DNA from: an uncultured Dysosmobacter sp.
GTDB taxonomy: Bacteria > Bacillota > Clostridia > Oscillospirales > Oscillospiraceae
Reading direction: 5' to 3'
DNA: 9,213 bases
Assembly: GCA_934504065.1 (NCBI GenBank)
Contig: CAKSVQ010000090.1
Coordinates: 1-9,213, forward strand
Below, one piece after another: positions 1 to 6,392 of the stretch. The notes under the pieces are model-generated. The model made no database searches. It had not been told where the DNA came from and saw nothing but the letters and a program-made list of their open reading frames with translations. A program made the position numbers and the translations under genes. The number at the start of each line of letters is the position of its first letter. Within the stretch, counting starts at the first letter, position 1.

Positions 1-117
1 TGGGCCGTGGAGAACGGCGTCACAAACGGCATTGGTGATGGCCTGTTCGGGCCAGACAATAGCTGCACCCGCGCACAAATCGTTACTTTCCTTTACAGAG
101 CTTATCAGGGTAAATAA
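1..117 (+). CDS. C-terminal end of an SLH-domain surface protein (partial)
   Basis: Only the last 38 codons are in the window; the reading frame is open from base 1 and ends in tandem TAA TAA (115-120). The translated tail reads WAVENGVTNGIGDG, then LFGPDNSCTRAQIVTFLYRA and a short YQGK end. This is the second half of an S-layer homology (SLH) repeat: the W-A-x-x-x-G-V/I-T-x-G motif followed by F-x-P-D-x-x-x-T-R-A-Q. SLH repeats usually occur in threes at one end of a secreted protein and bind pyruvylated secondary cell-wall polymer, anchoring the protein outside the cell. Here the repeat is at the extreme C terminus. What the rest of the protein does cannot be seen. A terminator follows 13 bases after the second stop. 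Confidence 0.88.
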   Translation, partial: WAVENGVTNGIGDGLFGPDNSCTRAQIVTFLYRAYQGK

Positions 118-130
118 TAAGTACCCAAGC

Positions 131-169
131 GGCAGGGGACCTCTATTGAGGCTCCCTGCCTTTCTCTTT
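131..169 (+). terminator. Intrinsic terminator of the SLH-protein gene
   Basis: Arms GGCAGGG (131-137) and CCCTGCC (154-160) pair over 7 bp. A 2x2 internal mismatch (GA opposite CT in the arms) is followed by CCTC/GAGG closing a TATT loop. The T-rich run TTTCTCTTT follows at 161-169. It lies just downstream of the rightward stop codon. Confidence 0.75.
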
Positions 170-170
170 C

Positions 171-211
171 GAAAGTAAAGAGCCGGGCGGAATATCTTTT
201 CCGCCCGGCTC
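171..211 (-). terminator. Intrinsic terminator of the pyrophosphatase gene
   Basis: Perfect 13-bp inverted repeat: 180-192 pairs with 199-211 around a 6-nt loop (TATCTT on the plus strand). Read leftward, the arm GAGCCGGGCGGAA is reached 22 bases after the pyrophosphatase stop, and the 3' arm is followed by TTTACTTT. No comparable T run follows on the plus strand, so it serves the leftward gene. With the hairpin at 131-160 it insulates two convergent genes. Confidence 0.8.
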
Positions 212-233
212 GCTTGCTCTTTTATGGAATTTT

Positions 234-1847
234 TTATCCCCAAAGGCCGGAGAGGGTGGGGATGACCTGCTTTTTCCGGCTCATGATCTTGGGCAGGAAT
301 GCGCAGTTATCGTCCGTTTTGATGTTGAACGCCTGCCGGATGGTATCCTCGTCGCCTGTGAAGAGAATCTGGCTGCCTTCCAGCAGCACGTCGGTGATCA
401 TCAGCACCACGGTGTCCAACCCCCGGGCCTTGCGGATGGCGGCCATGGCCGTAAGGAAGTCCTGCTTGCGCTGGAGCAGACGGTCGGAGTCCATGCACGT
501 GATCTGGCTGACGGCCAGATCGTGCCCCGCGATGTGGAACTCCTTATAGTCTGTTTTCAGCATGGCGTCCACGGTTTTGTCGTCGCCGCAGGCGGCGGAG
601 AAAATGGCCTTGCCCAGCTCGTCCAGCGAGACGTTGGCAATGCGGGCCATGCGGTTGGCCATGTCAATATCCCGCTGGGTGCAGGTGGGGGACTTGAACA
701 TGACCGTGTCCGACACGATGGCCGCCGCCATGATGCCCGCCATTTTCGCCGTGGGCATCAGTCCCTTTTCCTGATACATTCCCGCCACAATGGTGGTGGT
801 GCTGCCCACCGGCTCGTTGCGTACGTAAATGGGGTTTGTCGTCTCAATATCCGCCAGACGGTGGTGGTCCACGATCTCCAGAATCTCCGCCTGCTCCAGA
901 CCGATGACCGACTGGGCCTTTTCGTTGTGGTCCATGAGGATGACCCGCTTGCGCCGGGGGCGCAGCAGGTGGAAACGGGACAGCGTGCCCACCACCCGCT
1001 CCTGCTCGTCCAGAATGGGATAGGAACGGAAGCGGCTTTCCAGCACGGTATCGCGCACATCGTCGATATAGTCGTCCAGATGGAAGCAGACCATTTCCCG
1101 GGTCTTGCAGATACTGCTGATGGGCAGGGCGTGGTGGATCAGGCGCACGGCCCGGTAAGCGTCATACGGCGTGGAGATGATGCAGGTCTTTTTGGCCATT
1201 TCGATGAACTCATGGCTCACCTCGGCCTGACACACCAGCACGCAGTTGACCTCCTGCTCCAGCGCCCGGCGGATCATATCCGGCTGGTCGCCGCACACCA
1301 AAATCACGTCCCGGCCGGAAAACATCAGGTTTTCCCGCCCGGCGGGCACGGCGATGGTCACCGCGCCGGAGACCTCCTCCCAGAGCTCGCCGCCCACATT
1401 GAGGATCTGCCCCTCCAGCACGGACAGCAGGTTATACACCGGGATGTTCTGCACCTTGGGGTCCCGGACGGAGGTCATATCGTAGTTGGCCACGTCTCCG
1501 GCGGACAGCATGCCGTAAAGCGTACCGTCTTCATTGGTGACGGGGATGGCGGAAATTTTGTCGGCCTGCATGGTCTGCCACGCCCGGCTGATGGTGGCCG
1601 AGGCGTCCAGCGCGGGGGGCGTATCGTAATCCAGGTCCCGCACCTGATTGCGCACGTCGCTGATGAGCATGGGGGGCGGGAAACCGAAGCGGTCCAGCAC
1701 GCTCTGCGTCTCGTCGCTGATCTGCCCCAGCCGGGCAGCGCGGTATTCCCGCTGGCCCAGCGCGTTTTTCAGCGCGGCGTAAGCCATGGCGGACACGATG
1801 GAGTCCGTGTCCGGGTTGCGGTGGCCGGTGATATAAACTGTATCCAT
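234..1847 (-). CDS. ppaC: Manganese-dependent inorganic pyrophosphatase, family II, with CBS and DRTGG regulatory insert
   Basis: Cytosolic enzyme that hydrolyses pyrophosphate to two phosphates, pulling biosynthetic reactions forward. The 537-residue protein has the split DHH fold: GHRNPDTDS (8-16) supplies His9, Asp13 and Asp15; MDHNEK gives Asp306; DHH (327-329) gives His328; VSDT gives Asp380. The C-terminal DHHA2 domain carries the substrate-binding SRKKQ signature (523-527). The DHH domain is interrupted by a regulatory insert: CBS half 1 (about 73-125), a DRTGG domain (about 135-245) and CBS half 2 (about 246-298). In known CBS-type pyrophosphatases AMP/ADP inhibit, and ATP or diadenosine polyphosphates activate. 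That this protein behaves the same way is inferred. Length and domain order match the full-length family. The ATG at 1845-1847 has AAAAGGAG 7 nt upstream. The gene appears monocistronic, with promoter 1883-1912 and terminator 171-211. Confidence 0.96.
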   Translation of the reverse strand: MDTVYITGHRNPDTDSIVSAMAYAALKNALGQREYRAARLGQISDETQSVLDRFGFPPPMLISDVRNQVRDLDYDTPPALDASATISRAWQTMQADKISAIPVTNEDGTLYGMLSAGDVANYDMTSVRDPKVQNIPVYNLLSVLEGQILNVGGELWEEVSGAVTIAVPAGRENLMFSGRDVILVCGDQPDMIRRALEQEVNCVLVCQAEVSHEFIEMAKKTCIISTPYDAYRAVRLIHHALPISSICKTREMVCFHLDDYIDDVRDTVLESRFRSYPILDEQERVVGTLSRFHLLRPRRKRVILMDHNEKAQSVIGLEQAEILEIVDHHRLADIETTNPIYVRNEPVGSTTTIVAGMYQEKGLMPTAKMAGIMAAAIVSDTVMFKSPTCTQRDIDMANRMARIANVSLDELGKAIFSAACGDDKTVDAMLKTDYKEFHIAGHDLAVSQITCMDSDRLLQRKQDFLTAMAAIRKARGLDTVVLMITDVLLEGSQILFTGDEDTIRQAFNIKTDDNCAFLPKIMSRKKQVIPTLSGLWG

Positions 1848-1882
1848 GAATGTTCTCCTTTTGGATTTTTTTCCATGGCTCT

Positions 1883-1912
1883 ATTATGCTTCGCCGCCGT
1901 CGGGTTTGTCAA
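1883..1912 (-). promoter_or_regulatory. Sigma-A promoter of the pyrophosphatase gene
   Basis: On the minus strand, a perfect -35 TTGACA (1907-1912) is separated by 18 bp from -10 CATAAT (1883-1888). Transcription should start near 1876, giving a leader of about 30 nt that contains the RBS at 1855-1862. It sits just past the terminator of the upstream peptidase gene, so the pyrophosphatase is probably transcribed separately. Confidence 0.78.
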
Positions 1913-1926
1913 TGTCACCTTTGTGC

Positions 1927-1965
1927 AAAAAACTTCGGGGAAACGATTGTTTCCCCGAAGTTTTT
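1927..1965 (-). terminator. Strong terminator closing the pyrG-peptidase operon (bidirectional sequence)
   Basis: Perfect inverted repeat: at least 13 bp (1932-1944 with 1949-1961) around a GATT loop, extended by flanking A/T pairs to 1928/1965. Core arm: ACTTCGGGGAAAC. Read leftward, it begins 8 bases after the peptidase stop codon and ends in six T. The A and T runs on both sides make it symmetrical, but the only transcript expected to meet it is the leftward operon. Confidence 0.88.
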
Positions 1966-1973
1966 CGAAATTT

Positions 1974-3047
1974 TTACAGGATGACAAGCTCCTTCGGTGC
2001 CTTGGTCAGGTTGCGGCAGCCGTCCCCCGTCAGCACGATCACATCCTCGATGCGCACGCCCAGCTTGCCCGGCAGGTAAATGCCCGGTTCGGCGGAGATC
2101 ACCGCCCCGGCAGGCAGCAGCTGGATATTGGCAGGCGAAGCGTTAGGGGACTCGTGAATCTCCACGCCCACGCCGTGGCCGAAGCTGTGGCCGAAATAGT
2201 CACCGTAGCCTGCGGCGTTGATGACCGCCCGGGCCGCGCCGTCCACCTCCCGGCCGGAGATGCCCGCCCGGGCCGCGCGGATGCCCGCCTTTTGGGCAGA
2301 GAGCACAGTGGCATAGACCCGCTGCATCTCCTCCGTCGCAAAGCCCACCGCCACGGTGCGGGTCATGTCGGAACAGTAGCCGTGGTAAATGCAACCAAAG
2401 TCCATGGTGACGAATTCGCCCTGCCCGATGACCCGCTCGGAGGGGACGCCGTGGGGCAGGCTGCCGTTGGGCCCGGAGACCACGATAGGGTCAAAGGACA
2501 TATCCGACGCGCCGTAGTGCAGCATCAGGTATTGCAGCCGCGCCGCGATCTCCTTTTCCGTCACACCGGGGCGGATCTCTTCCAGAATATCGGTCAGCGC
2601 CCGCTCGGCGATGCGCTGGGCAGCCACCATGGCCTCCAGCTCCTCGTCGTCCTTCACCATCCGCAGCTCCCACAGCAGGGCGGTGGCGGGCACAAGGTCA
2701 CAGGAAAGGCTCTTGCGGTAATGCTCATGCTCCCGCACGGTCATATAGGCATCCTCAAAGCCCACCCGGCGTAAGTGCTCGTCCTGCACCACCTCTTCGA
2801 TGAGCTCGGCATATCCCCGGCCCCGGCCGATCTCCCGCAGCTGCGCGCCCACAAGGCAGCGCCCCGCAGCCTCGGTATACCGGGAATCCGTGAAATAGTA
2901 AGCCCGCTTTTTCGTCACCATGGCCACGCCGTCCGTTCCGGCGGAGTGGAAGCCGGAGCCGTAAAAACGGTTGGCCTCCCCTGTCAGCAGCACGGCGTCC
3001 AGATCATGGCTTTCCAGCTGGGCGGCGATCTTTTGAAAATGATTCAT
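1974..3047 (-). CDS. M24-family Xaa-Pro aminopeptidase / dipeptidase (PepP/PepQ-like)
   Basis: A 357-residue cytosolic metallopeptidase predicted to remove the residue before proline from peptides. The N-terminal creatinase-type domain covers about 1-125; the C-terminal pita-bread catalytic domain covers about 132-357. All five dinuclear metal ligands are visible: Asp216 (TMDFG), Asp227 (CSDMTRT), His291 (FGHGVG), Glu320 (SAEPGIY) and Glu334 (RIEDV). His199 (LPHG) and His298 (EIHES) match conserved active-site histidines. I chose the ATG at 3045-3047 because AAAGGAA lies just upstream and the family N terminus begins there. The frame stays open back to 3185, but that part overlaps the end of pyrG and encodes a low-complexity Pro/Gly/Arg stretch. 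It follows pyrG by 26 nt and is probably cotranscribed. Aminopeptidase versus prolidase (PepQ) specificity cannot be decided from sequence alone. Confidence 0.92.
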   Translation of the reverse strand: MNHFQKIAAQLESHDLDAVLLTGEANRFYGSGFHSAGTDGVAMVTKKRAYYFTDSRYTEAAGRCLVGAQLREIGRGRGYAELIEEVVQDEHLRRVGFEDAYMTVREHEHYRKSLSCDLVPATALLWELRMVKDDEELEAMVAAQRIAERALTDILEEIRPGVTEKEIAARLQYLMLHYGASDMSFDPIVVSGPNGSLPHGVPSERVIGQGEFVTMDFGCIYHGYCSDMTRTVAVGFATEEMQRVYATVLSAQKAGIRAARAGISGREVDGAARAVINAAGYGDYFGHSFGHGVGVEIHESPNASPANIQLLPAGAVISAEPGIYLPGKLGVRIEDVIVLTGDGCRNLTKAPKELVIL

Positions 3048-3073
3048 GTCGTTCCTTTCCGGCGAAGGGCGCT

Positions 3074-4681
3074 TTACGCCTGCTCCGCCTTTTCCAGCGA
3101 CGCTTTGACAAACCCGTAAAACAGGGGATGGGGGCGGTCCGGGCGGCTCTTGAACTCCGGATGGAACTGTGCGCCCACGAACCACGGGTGCTCCGGCAGC
3201 TCCACGATCTCCACCAGGTGGCCGTTGGGGGAAAGGCCCGCCAGCAGCATTCCCGCCTGCTGCATCTGTTCACGGAAGTCGTTATTGAACTCGAAGCGGT
3301 GGCGGTGGCGCTCGGAGATCGTCTCCTCGCCGTAAAGTGCGCGGCTGCGGCTGCCCTCGGTGAGCACGCAGGGATATTTGCCAAGGCGCATGGTACCGCC
3401 CTTTTCCGTTACGTTGATCTGGTCGGGCATCAGGGCAATGACCGGGTGCTTTGTCGTCTCCGAGAACTCGGAGGACGTGGCGTCGTCCCAGCCCAGCACG
3501 TGGCGGGCATACTCGATCACGGCCATCTGCATGCCAAGGCAGATACCAAAATACGGGATTTTCTCCTCCCGGGCATAGCGGCAGGCGGCGATCATACCCT
3601 CGATGCCCCGGTCGCCGAAGCCGCCGGGCACCAGCACGCCGCTGCACCCGGCCAGACGCTGGGCAACATTGGCGTCCGTCAGCCCCTCGGAATCCACCCA
3701 CTCGATCTCCACAATGGCGTCGTTGGCAGTTCCGGCGTGGTTGAGGGACTCCACCACGGAGAGGTAGGCGTCGTGCAGCTGGGTATACTTGCCCACCAGC
3801 GCGATGCGCACCCGCTTGTGGGCGCCCTTTTCCCGCTTGACCATGGCGCTCCACTCCCGCAGGTCGGGCTGGTGGGTGATGAGGCCCAGCTTGCGGCACA
3901 CCACCTCATCCAGTCCCTCCTTCGCCATCAGCAGCGGCACCTCGTAAAGCGTCTCCGCCGTGGCGTTCTGGATCACGCAGTCCGGCTCCACATTGCAGAA
4001 CAGGGCGATCTTCTTGCGGATGTCCTCGGTGATGGGCGTGTCGCAGCGGCACACCAGAATATCCGGCTGGATGCCAAGACTCAGAAGCTCCTTGACGGAG
4101 TGCTGGGTGGGCTTGGACTTGAGCTCGCCGCTGCCGGGGATCTGAACGATCAGGGGCACGTGGATGAACACCACGTCGCCCTGCGGCCGCTCGGACGCCA
4201 CCTGCCGGATGGCCTCCAGAAAGGGCTGGCTCTCAATATCGCCCACGGTGCCGCCGATCTCCGTGATGACCACGTCCACGTCCTCCGCGGCCATGGAGTA
4301 TACCCGGCTTTTGATCTCGTTGGTGATATGGGGAATGATCTGCACCGTTGCGCCCAGATAATCGCCCCGGCGCTCCCGGTTGAGCACCGACCACCAGATC
4401 TTGCCGGAGGAGACGGAGCTGTTGCCGCTGAGGTTCTCATCCACAAAGCGCTCATAGTGCCCCAAGTCCAGATCGGTCTCCGCGCCGTCCTCGGTCACAA
4501 AGACCTCGCCGTGCTGATAAGGGCTCATGGTGCCGGGGTCCACATTGATATAGGGGTCGAACTTCTGGTTGCGCACCCGGACGCCCCGCTGCTTGAGCAG
4601 CCGTCCCAGAGACGCCGCGCAGATGCCCTTGCCAAGGCCCGAGACCACGCCGCCGGTCACAAATACGAATTTTGTTGACAT
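3074..4681 (-). CDS. pyrG: CTP synthase (UTP-ammonia ligase, glutamine-hydrolysing)
   Basis: Makes CTP from UTP, ATP and glutamine, the last step of pyrimidine nucleotide synthesis. The 535-residue product is full length. The N-terminal amidoligase domain (about 1-270) starts with a P-loop, SGLGKG, with Lys18. It also has [20 protein letters not shown] (39-58), Asp72, Glu141 ([10 protein letters not shown]) and the nucleotide-loop sequence [20 protein letters not shown]. The class I glutamine amidotransferase domain (about 290-535) has the oxyanion motif PGGFGDRG, nucleophile Cys381 (GICLGMQ), and His507/Glu509 in FHPEF. The ATG at 4679-4681 is chosen because the conserved [12 protein letters not shown] terminus begins there and AAGGTG lies 6 nt upstream. 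A longer open frame to 4783 would start inside the leader terminator. It has its own promoter (4934-4962) and a leader attenuator (4776-4857), and is followed by the M24 peptidase. Confidence 0.98.
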   Translation of the reverse strand: MSTKFVFVTGGVVSGLGKGICAASLGRLLKQRGVRVRNQKFDPYINVDPGTMSPYQHGEVFVTEDGAETDLDLGHYERFVDENLSGNSSVSSGKIWWSVLNRERRGDYLGATVQIIPHITNEIKSRVYSMAAEDVDVVITEIGGTVGDIESQPFLEAIRQVASERPQGDVVFIHVPLIVQIPGSGELKSKPTQHSVKELLSLGIQPDILVCRCDTPITEDIRKKIALFCNVEPDCVIQNATAETLYEVPLLMAKEGLDEVVCRKLGLITHQPDLREWSAMVKREKGAHKRVRIALVGKYTQLHDAYLSVVESLNHAGTANDAIVEIEWVDSEGLTDANVAQRLAGCSGVLVPGGFGDRGIEGMIAACRYAREEKIPYFGICLGMQMAVIEYARHVLGWDDATSSEFSETTKHPVIALMPDQINVTEKGGTMRLGKYPCVLTEGSRSRALYGEETISERHRHRFEFNNDFREQMQQAGMLLAGLSPNGHLVEIVELPEHPWFVGAQFHPEFKSRPDRPHPLFYGFVKASLEKAEQA

Positions 4682-4928
4682 TCCTCTCACCTTACCTTTG
4701 TTCCTGTCTGATTGCTTTGGCCGCCCATCGAATGCCGGGGTGTTCGCCAGATACAGACATATTCTTCCACTTTTGAAAAACAAAAAACACCGCCGGACCG
4801 ATTTTGCGGCTAAAAGTCCCCGTCTCTTTCGGGACTTTCAGCTGCGATCCGCGGTGTCGCTTTGTGTTCGATTGTCGCTCTGCGGCAAATGCCGCAAACC
4901 GCCGCTCAAAAGCGTTCCAAAAAATACT
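4682..4928 (-). promoter_or_regulatory. pyrG 5' leader RNA, regulatory mechanism unknown
   Basis: A transcript from the promoter at 4934-4962 would carry about 245 untranslated nt. Elements in order of transcription are: an early U6 run (4919-4924); a self-complementary hairpin TGCGGC-ATTT-GCCGCA (4881-4896); two copies of AGCGACA (4873-4879 and 4855-4861); the two-tier terminator; then about 95 nt to the ATG. The upstream GCGGCGGTTT (4896-4905) is partly complementary to the terminator's ACACCGC arm and could be part of an antiterminator. The PyrR-binding consensus (AGUCCNGNGAGGYU) is not met: after AGUCCCGA the sequence continues AAGAGA. pyrG leaders in Bacillus and Lactococcus sense CTP through a terminator preceded by a G-run start. 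The start here lacks that G-run, so the same mechanism is not supported. Confidence 0.6.
4776..4857 (-). terminator. Large intrinsic terminator (attenuator) in the pyrG leader
   Basis: Read leftward, ACACCGC+GGATCG (4845-4857) pairs with CGGTCC+GCGGTGT (4787-4800). This gives 13 bp with one bulged base and one G-U pair. Inside is a second 12-bp hairpin, 4831-4842 with 4809-4820 (arm GCTGAAAGTCCC). The outer stem runs straight into TTTTTTGTTTTT (4776-4787). It lies about 70 nt after the predicted start of transcription and about 95 nt before the pyrG start codon, so it should abort transcription unless an alternative fold forms. Confidence 0.75.
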
Positions 4929-4933
4929 GTTTC

Positions 4934-4962
4934 ACTATATCACCCCGGTTTTTCCTTGTCAA
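4934..4962 (-). promoter_or_regulatory. Sigma-A promoter of the pyrG-peptidase operon
   Basis: On the minus strand, a perfect -35 TTGACA (4957-4962), a 17-bp spacer and -10 TATAGT (4934-4939, five of six consensus bases). Transcription should start near 4927-4928. This is the best-matching promoter in the window. Confidence 0.87.
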
Positions 4963-5106
4963 CGGGAGATTTTGGGGACGGCTTTTCGGAAAGCGCATTT
5001 CGCACAAAGGCCGCATCCGCCGTCCTTTCGCCGCTTTTTTGCCGCCGCAGTCCGCATGCGTCCACGAAGCGGGCGTGAACAGGTCGGTTTTTGTGGAAAA
5101 TGACGG
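4963..5106. other. Intergenic core between the two divergent promoters
   Basis: These 144 bases separate the -35 boxes of the leftward pyrG promoter and the rightward importer promoter. Short open frames cross the region but none has a convincing RBS or coding character. A small inverted repeat, GCTTT-TCGG-AAAGC (4981-4994), lies upstream of the pyrG -35. I see no other regulatory element with confidence. Confidence 0.4.
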
Positions 5107-5135
5107 TTGACTTTACTTGTTTAAAGCTGTATGCT
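5107..5135 (+). promoter_or_regulatory. Sigma-A-type promoter of the ABC importer operon
   Basis: -35 TTGACT (5107-5112, five of six), 17-bp spacer, -10 TATGCT (5130-5135, four of six). Transcription would start near 5142, giving a leader of about 220 nt before the receptor gene. The weak -10 fits a promoter that is regulated or relies on the strong -35. Confidence 0.65.
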
Positions 5136-5146
5136 GTAAAAGCATA
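5130..5146. repeat. Inverted repeat over the -10 box and start site, possible operator
   Basis: TATGCT (5130-5135) and AGCATA (5141-5146) are perfect inverted copies around a 5-base spacer (GTAAA). The left half is the -10 hexamer itself and the right half covers the expected start site. A dimeric repressor bound here would block transcription. A chance palindrome of this size is also possible. Confidence 0.35.
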
Positions 5147-5173
5147 AGGCGGGAAAGAAAGGAGCGGTCCATT

Positions 5174-5275
5174 ATGATGAGCACGATGCACGATTGCGCC
5201 CACTCCTATGATGGCCTGCTGGTCCGCTTTGCGGGCCGATTTTATCCTGCGCGAAAACGGATCGTGTCCGCATGA
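5174..5275 (+). CDS. 33-codon leader ORF upstream of the ABC importer
   Basis: An ATG-TGA frame with a good RBS, AAAGGAG (5158-5164), 9 nt before the ATG, downstream of a promoter and 18 nt before a terminator. The peptide starts MMSTMHDCAHSYDGLL and ends RFYPARKRIVSA. It has two Tyr, two Phe, two His and five Arg, with no Trp and no single-residue run. I recognise no family. Position and RBS suggest a leader peptide whose translation could control the downstream terminator; its stop codon lies inside the possible antiterminator strand (5266-5279). A hairpin GGTCCGC-TTT-GCGGGCC (5221-5237) lies within it. CTCCT at 5203-5207 could also mask its own RBS. Translation is unproven. Confidence 0.5.
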   Translation: MMSTMHDCAHSYDGLLVRFAGRFYPARKRIVSA

Positions 5276-5293
5276 CAGAAGTTGTATGAAAGA

Positions 5294-5325
5294 CGGCTCT
5301 GTTCGGACGGACAGAGCCGCTTTTT
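5294..5325 (+). terminator. Leader terminator (attenuator) before the ABC importer genes
   Basis: CGGCTCTGTTC (5294-5304) pairs with GGACAGAGCCG (5309-5319): 11 bp including one T-G pair, loop GGAC. A C and five T (5321-5325) follow. It lies between the leader ORF and the receptor gene, 37 bases before the receptor ATG. Transcripts from the promoter at 5107-5135 must pass it to express the transporter. Confidence 0.82.
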
Positions 5326-5362
5326 ATAAAAAGATGTTCCAAATCAAAAGGAGATCATTGTG

Positions 5363-6370
5363 ATGAAAAAGAAGATGCTTGCTCTTGCTCTGGCCGCTGT
5401 GATGACCATGAGCCTTGCCGCCTGCGGCGGCTCCAAGGCGGATGCCCCCGCCGAGACCCCTGCCGACACCAGCAGCGACGCTGAGACCCCTGCCGCGTCC
5501 TACACCGTCGGCATCTGCCAGCTGGCCCCCCACCCCGCGCTGGACGCTGCCACGCAGGGCTTCAAGGACGCGCTGGAAGAGGCGCTGCCCGGTCAGGTGA
5601 CCTTCGACGAGCAGAACGCCGCCGGTGAGTCCGCCACCTGCGCCACCATTGTCAACGGCTTCGTCTCCGCCAATGTGGACCTCATCATGGCCAACGCCAC
5701 CCCCGCCCTGCAGGCTGCCGTGGCCGCCACGTCCGACATTCCCGTGCTGGGCACCTCCGTCACTGAATATGGCGTGGCGCTGGGCATCAAGGACTTCAGC
5801 GGCACCGTGGGCACCAACGTCTCCGGCACCTCTGACCTCGCTCCTCTGGACCAGCAGGCCGCCATGGTGACCGAGTGGTTCCCCGAGGCCAAGACCGTGG
5901 GCCTGCTTTACTGCTCTGCCGAGGCCAACAGCCAGTATCAGGTGGATACCGTGCAGGCCGCGCTGGAAGCGCTGGGTCTGCAGTGCACCCAGTATCCCTT
6001 CTCTGACACCAATGACATGGCTTCCGTGACCCAGAGCGCCGTGGACAACAGCGACGTGGTGTATGTCCCCACCGACAACACCTGCGCCAACAACACCGGC
6101 ATCATCGACAACATTGCCCGTCCCGCAGGCGTGCCCGTCATCGCAGGCGAAGAGGGCATCTGCAGCGGCTGCGGCGTGGCCACGCTGTCCATCAGCTACT
6201 ATGATCTGGGCGTTGCCACCGGCAAGATGGCTGCCAAGATCCTCACGGGCGAAGCGGACGTTTCCTCCATGCCCATTGAGTACGCTCCCCAGTTCACCAA
6301 GAAGTACAACGAGACGATCTGCACCGATCTGGGCCTGACCGTGCCCGACGGTTATGAGGCCATCGCCTGA
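5363..6370 (+). CDS. ABC importer substrate-binding lipoprotein, PF04392 (TrpX-like) family
   Basis: Extracellular receptor that delivers its ligand to the permease encoded next. The 335-residue protein begins with a Lys-rich n-region, a hydrophobic segment (5-18) and lipobox LAAC, with Cys21 as the predicted lipid anchor. An Ala/Pro/Thr/Asp/Ser linker (22-46) follows. The two-lobed binding domain (47-335) shows family motifs: APHPALDAATQGFKDAL (55-71), NATPALQAA (111-119), PVLGTSVTEY (127-136), VPTDNT (235-240) and GEEG (262-265), then YYDLGVATGKMAAKILTGE (279-297). Characterised relatives bind tryptophan or tyrosine, but the ligand here is not proven. RBS AAAAGGAG (5346-5353) lies 9 nt before this ATG; a GTG at 5360 is an alternative start adding one Met. 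The mature part is unusually rich in Cys (eight besides Cys21), with CSGC at 267-270. Confidence 0.92.
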   Translation: MKKKMLALALAAVMTMSLAACGGSKADAPAETPADTSSDAETPAASYTVGICQLAPHPALDAATQGFKDALEEALPGQVTFDEQNAAGESATCATIVNGFVSANVDLIMANATPALQAAVAATSDIPVLGTSVTEYGVALGIKDFSGTVGTNVSGTSDLAPLDQQAAMVTEWFPEAKTVGLLYCSAEANSQYQVDTVQAALEALGLQCTQYPFSDTNDMASVTQSAVDNSDVVYVPTDNTCANNTGIIDNIARPAGVPVIAGEEGICSGCGVATLSISYYDLGVATGKMAAKILTGEADVSSMPIEYAPQFTKKYNETICTDLGLTVPDGYEAIA

Positions 6371-6392
6371 TCGCCCACTTTCAAACGCATAA

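Noticed and set aside
522..2774. Plus-strand open frame of 750 codons opposite the pyrophosphatase and peptidase genes
   Set aside because: It is the antisense shadow of two certain genes in GC-rich DNA. The product is a His/Gly/Val/Ala-rich low-complexity sequence, has no RBS, and runs straight through a terminator and a promoter.
3128..4678. Plus-strand open frame of 516 codons opposite pyrG
   Set aside because: Antisense shadow of pyrG with similar His/Leu/Gly-rich composition and no initiation signal or family motif.
4682..4783. Longer pyrG start adding 34 residues
   Set aside because: The extension starts in the terminator U-tract, has no RBS and no similarity to CTP synthase N termini.
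4809..4842. PyrR-binding loop in the pyrG leader
   Set aside because: AGUCCCG matches the first part of the consensus, but the GNGAGGYU half is not present.
4786..4928. Functional T-box riboswitch upstream of pyrG
   Set aside because: The ACCGCGG-like arm and terminator layout fit, but the UGGN tRNA-acceptor sequence is absent and the transcript is too short for Stem I and a specifier loop.
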